In this document: in pieces, positions 61,174 through 64,000 of the stretch | How the letters are laid out: every line of letters begins with the position of its first letter | Numbering within the stretch: the stretch's first letter is position 1 | Origin: Pseudomonadaceae bacterium | GTDB taxonomy: Bacteria; Pseudomonadota; Alphaproteobacteria; UBA2136; UBA6156 | Direction of reading: 5' to 3' | DNA length: 64,000 bases | NCBI GenBank assembly: GCA_024236095.1 | Contig: JACKLD010000012.1 | Location: 310,001-374,000, forward strand | Notes under the pieces: model-generated | The model's database searches: none | The model's input: the letters and a program-made list of their open reading frames with translations, nothing else | Told to the model about the DNA's origin: nothing | Position numbers and translations under genes: made by a program

Positions 61174-62136
61174 ATGCCCTATCTGGCCCGCCGCCTCCTT
61201 GCCACCATCCCCCTGCTGCTGGGCATCACCCTCGTCTGCTTTGCCGTCATCCACCTGGCCCCCGGCGATCCCACCCTGCTGATGGGCGATTTCGACCCCA
61301 AAGCCCAAGCCAACACCGCCATGCAACAAAGCTACGGGCTCGATAAACCTCTTTGGCAACAATACCTCCACTGGCTCGGCAACCTCGCCACCTTCAACCT
61401 CGGTACCAGCCTCGCACCGGGCAATCAGGCCGTAGCCGAGAAAATCCTCACCGCCCTTCCCACCACCCTATATCTCAATATCGGCGGCTTGCTCTTCACC
61501 CTGCTCATCGCCATTCCGGTGGGTGTGTGGGCCGCCACCCGTGCAGGCCGCACGTCCGATGCCACCCTCACCCTCGTCCTCTACCTTGGCCTTGCCGCCC
61601 CCGGCTTTTGGCTGGCACTGTTGGGCATGCAGTATTTCGGCCTCACACTGGGCTGGGTGCCCCTCTCCGGCCTTAACAGCTTCGGGGCAGAAAACTGGCC
61701 CCTCCCCGCCCGCCTGGCCGATACCCTCCACCACCTCGCCCTCCCCCTTGCCGTGGGCGTGGTAGGCAGCGTGGCGGGCCTTACCCGCTTCGTGCGCGGC
61801 AGCATGGTTCAAGCCCTGCAAAGCGACTACGTGCTGGCCGCCCGCGCCAAAGGCTGCGGCCCCATCCGTACCCTTACCCGCCATGCGCTGCGCAATGCCC
61901 TCTTGCCGGTCATCACCATTCTGGGCCTCAGCCTGCCAGGCCTTCTGGGCGGCAGCGTCATCATCGAGAGCATCTTTGCCCTCCCCGGCCTCGGCCAACT
62001 GTTCTACACCTCTGTCATGATGCGCGACTACCCCACCATCATGGCCCTGCTGACCTTCGGCGCGGTACTCACACTTTTGGGCAACCTCCTCGCCGACCTC
62101 GCCTACGCCCTCGCCGACCCCCGCATCCGCAATTAA
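61174..62136 (+). CDS. Peptide/nickel-type ABC transporter permease (DppB/OppB-like)
   Basis: A 320-residue permease. N-terminal signature YLARRLLATIPLLLGITLVCF and HLAPGDPT, periplasmic loop, and the EAA cytoplasmic loop ARAKGCGPIRTLTRHALRNAL with VIIESIFALPGLGQL. It pairs with the DppC-like protein at 63112. TACCAT ends 5 nt before the ATG, so it is likely leaderless. Confidence 0.9.
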   Translation: MPYLARRLLATIPLLLGITLVCFAVIHLAPGDPTLLMGDFDPKAQANTAMQQSYGLDKPLWQQYLHWLGNLATFNLGTSLAPGNQAVAEKILTALPTTLYLNIGGLLFTLLIAIPVGVWAATRAGRTSDATLTLVLYLGLAAPGFWLALLGMQYFGLTLGWVPLSGLNSFGAENWPLPARLADTLHHLALPLAVGVVGSVAGLTRFVRGSMVQALQSDYVLAARAKGCGPIRTLTRHALRNALLPVITILGLSLPGLLGGSVIIESIFALPGLGQLFYTSVMMRDYPTIMALLTFGAVLTLLGNLLADLAYALADPRIRN

Positions 62137-62162
62137 AGCTGTTTGCCAAGTTATTTTCACAG

Positions 62163-62310
62163 GTAACGGGGGTCAAGGGGGCGCAGCCCCCTTGCGCCGA
62201 AGGCGTCATTCCAAAGAGCTTGAGCCTGCCCTCGCGAAGGCGGGGGGCCCACCACATATCTCAGATATCTCTCGCCGTTGACGCCGCGCGCAACCTGGAA
62301 CCCAGCTCAG
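62163..62310. repeat. Dispersed repeat, longest composite copy
   Basis: ACGGGGGTCAAGGGGGCGCAG, CCCCCTTGCGCCGAAGGCGTCATTCC, an insert with CTCGCGAAGGCGGGGGGCCC, then CCGCGCGCAACCTGGAACCCAGCTC. Shares both ends with 10417-10500. Confidence 0.75.
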
Positions 62311-62349
62311 ATACCTCACAAAGCCCTAAAAACTATCCACAAAAACGCT

Positions 62350-63060
62350 TTAGCGCTCCAAACCCGCCACATACGCATCCATCGCTCGATGCTCCTGCCA
62401 CATTTCGGCTGCCGGCCCATGCTTGGGCGTCAACGGCTGCAAAAACTCCTGCCACTCGGCTGGCTCAGGCGAGCGCGCATTCTTGAACGCCATCAGGTTG
62501 CCATACGTTGGCGTATAAACCAGCACGTTCAACCGTCGGTCACCCTCCCCCTTCTTCCCCTTGCGCTGGTCGTGGCCCCGCTTGCTGTTCCAGTCCTGCG
62601 CGGCCAACGCCACATTGTCCCAGTTAATCTCACCGCCATAAAACGCCGGCACAATATGGTCAATCGAAGCCTGTTGCGCCGGGCTCCGCCCCTTCAAGCT
62701 CACCTTCCGCCGCCGTTTGTAAGCATCGCGACCGTTTTCCCGCTCATACAGGTTGGCCAAATTGCACGGCGGCACATCCTCCGGCGTCTGGTTAGGCGAA
62801 TACTTTGTCAACGCCACAACACTCGGCAAGCGCATCTCAAAACTGGGGCTGCGCGCCCACACCTCGCTCCATTTCACCGGAACAACCGTCTCCGCAAGAA
62901 GGCGCCGCACCAACTCTTCGCCATCCAAAGTAAGTAACGGAGAACCCATCGGGCGATAATCGGCATTCAACAGCAAGGCACGGTGGGTGGTAAAGGCAGT
63001 GGAACTCTGCGCCACGCCCACCATCTCAAATGCTTCGTTGCTTTTGCATGCAGCCATCAT
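62350..63060 (-). CDS. HNH endonuclease family protein
   Basis: A 236-residue protein of the widespread bacterial HNH group. N-terminal ALLLNADYRPMG, then the HNH site SIDHIVPAFYGGEINWDNVALAAQDWNSKRG (shown as DHIVP...NWDN...N-KRG). Chromosomal members of this group have unknown roles; it is not an obvious homing or restriction enzyme. Divergent from the second permease. Confidence 0.85.
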   Translation of the reverse strand: MMAACKSNEAFEMVGVAQSSTAFTTHRALLLNADYRPMGSPLLTLDGEELVRRLLAETVVPVKWSEVWARSPSFEMRLPSVVALTKYSPNQTPEDVPPCNLANLYERENGRDAYKRRRKVSLKGRSPAQQASIDHIVPAFYGGEINWDNVALAAQDWNSKRGHDQRKGKKGEGDRRLNVLVYTPTYGNLMAFKNARSPEPAEWQEFLQPLTPKHGPAAEMWQEHRAMDAYVAGLER

Positions 63061-63111
63061 ACAAACCCCAACCCTTCCCGCAAGCGCCCTGCCCATGATA
63101 CAGTCACCGCC

Positions 63112-63876
63112 ATGAACTGGCACCGCCTTGGCCTCACCCTTTGTATCGCCATCGTGGCGGTGGGCGTGCTGGCACCGTGGCTGGCGCCATACCCGCCCAA
63201 CGCCCTGCACTTAAACGACGTCCTCGCCGCCCCATCCTCCGCCTACTGGCTGGGCACCGATGCCTTGGGCCGCGATGTCTTCTCCCGCCTGGTCTACGGC
63301 ACCCGCGTCAGTTTGGCGGTCGGGCTGGTTGCCGTCAGCATCGCCGTGGGGCTGGGCACACTGGTCGGCGCACTGGCGGCCCTGTCGCCCAAGCTGGATG
63401 CCCCCCTCATGCGCTTCACCGATATCATGCTGTGCTTTCCGGCGATTTTCCTCATTCTTGCGGTCATTGCCATCCTGCAACCCTCACTGATGAACGTGAT
63501 GATCGTCATCGGCCTCACCGGCTGGATGGGCACCGCCCGCCTTGTCCGCGCCGAGCTCCTCTCGCTGCGCAGCCGGCCGTTCATTCACGCCGCCACCATG
63601 GCGGGCGTGTCCAAACGCGGCCTGCTTATCCGCCACCTGCTACCCAACGCGCTGCCCCCCATTCTCACCAGCGCCAGCCTCGGCCTCGCCGCCGCCATCC
63701 TTACCGAAGCAGGGCTTTCCTACCTCGGCCTCGGGGTCCAACCGCCCACCGCCAGTTGGGGCGCCATGCTCTCCGAGGGCAAAAGCGTCATGGAAGCCGC
63801 ATGGTGGCTCATCACCTTCCCCGGCCTCGCCATCGTCACCACCGTGCTGGCTTTCACGTTCACTGCCGAACGCTGA
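63112..63876 (+). CDS. Peptide/nickel-type ABC transporter permease (DppC/OppC-like), short C-terminus
   Basis: A 254-residue permease: WLGTDALGRDVFSRLVYGTRVSL, EAA loop HAATMAGVSKRGLLIRHLLPNAL, and LGLGVQPPTASWGAMLSEG. It ends at LAIVTTVLAFTFTAER, without the usual GDGLRDALDPR-type ending (about 15 residues missing). It may still work. Separated from the first permease by the HNH gene and a repeat. Confidence 0.85.
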   Translation: MNWHRLGLTLCIAIVAVGVLAPWLAPYPPNALHLNDVLAAPSSAYWLGTDALGRDVFSRLVYGTRVSLAVGLVAVSIAVGLGTLVGALAALSPKLDAPLMRFTDIMLCFPAIFLILAVIAILQPSLMNVMIVIGLTGWMGTARLVRAELLSLRSRPFIHAATMAGVSKRGLLIRHLLPNALPPILTSASLGLAAAILTEAGLSYLGLGVQPPTASWGAMLSEGKSVMEAAWWLITFPGLAIVTTVLAFTFTAER

Positions 63877-63910
63877 TACCCTAAAGCCCTTCTCATACAA
63901 ACACACCTGT

Positions 63911-63941
63911 CGTCATTGCGAGCCGCAGGCGAAGCAATCTC
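63911..63941. repeat. Dispersed repeat, CGTCATTGCGAG type
   Basis: CGTCATTGCGAGCCGCAGGCGAAGCAATCT: arms ATTGC-GAG and GAAGCAAT inverted. A distinct sequence subclass. Confidence 0.65.
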
Positions 63942-63976
63942 CCAGCAACACCTCCACCATCCACCCAACCGGAAAA

Positions 63977-64000
63977 CGTCATGCCGGCGAAGGCCGGTAT
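63977..64000. repeat. Short palindromic repeat at the window edge
   Basis: CGTCATGCCGGC-GAA-GGCCGGTAT, arms ATGCCGGC/GCCGGTAT; cut by the window end. Confidence 0.6.

Noticed and set aside
62350..63060. Homing endonuclease or group I/II intron
   Set aside because: The HNH protein is a free-standing gene of a common chromosomal group; no intron structure, interrupted host gene or reverse transcriptase is visible.

Overview
This window reads as a G+C-rich chromosomal segment of a member of the Alphaproteobacteria or a close relative. Supporting evidence is the 16S rRNA sequence, which has alphaproteobacterial motifs, and several families typical of that class: MbfA-type ferritin/VIT1 fusion, ELM1-family glycosyltransferase, NDUFAF5/BioC-like methyltransferase next to ComF, membrane-anchored CycM-like cytochrome c, and the rpsB-tsf-pyrH and rpmH-rnpA-yidD-yidC orders. 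Three traits are unusual for an ordinary free-living member: a solitary 16S gene with its own promoter and terminator, a single-chain (alpha2) glycyl-tRNA synthetase, and many genes whose -10 box lies only 5-7 nt before the ATG, implying leaderless mRNAs. I cannot place it to order.

Layout. 1-760: a truncated CDS, tRNA-Tyr, tRNA-Val, tRNA-Thr and a duplicated tRNA-Thr tail. 761-5156: TVP38 protein plus FAD/disulfide oxidoreductase, a YciF-like protein, an amino-acid:cation symporter. 5259-9727: tandem XRE paralogues, comF and a divergent methyltransferase, a UmuD-like protease with a small membrane protein. 9905-12814: mscL, repeats, solitary rrs. 12862-17136: an M23 endopeptidase and an operon of three overlapping, mutually related genes of unknown function. 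17201-25734: mbfA, fabI, an envelope glycan cluster (O-antigen ligase-like, glycosyltransferase, xseB, ELM1), glyS. 25766-30401: TetR regulator, yidC-yidD-rnpA-rpmH, cytochrome c, pilin-like protein. 30600-38039: topA, pyrH, tsf, rpsB, mnmA. 38080-43572: beta-hydroxyacid dehydrogenase, cysteine desulfurase, a 281-bp MITE-like element, iscR, alpha/beta hydrolase, membrane proteins. 43611-55204: anmK/tyrS/prephenate dehydrogenase, GntR regulator, MaoC protein, accA, xerC/D, a large secreted protein, CorC/HlyC protein. 55296-63876: peptide ABC-transporter binding protein and two permeases interleaved with yjjX-like, dut, an RNase E/G homologue, two unknown exported proteins and an HNH nuclease.

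Most genes are housekeeping: translation, lipid synthesis, cell envelope, iron/sulfur, tRNA modification. Accessory features are mainly short repeats: a mosaic family of GTCATTCC...GGAA palindromic elements in at least 14 places (one inside a lipoprotein gene), a 144-bp tandem structured repeat between rpsB and tsf, and the MITE-like element whose end supplies the iscR stop codon. No phage, CRISPR array or complete insertion sequence was seen. The best candidates for something undescribed are the three-paralogue operon (15052-17136), the tandem multi-HTH regulators (5259-7387) and the structured repeats at 35161-35448.
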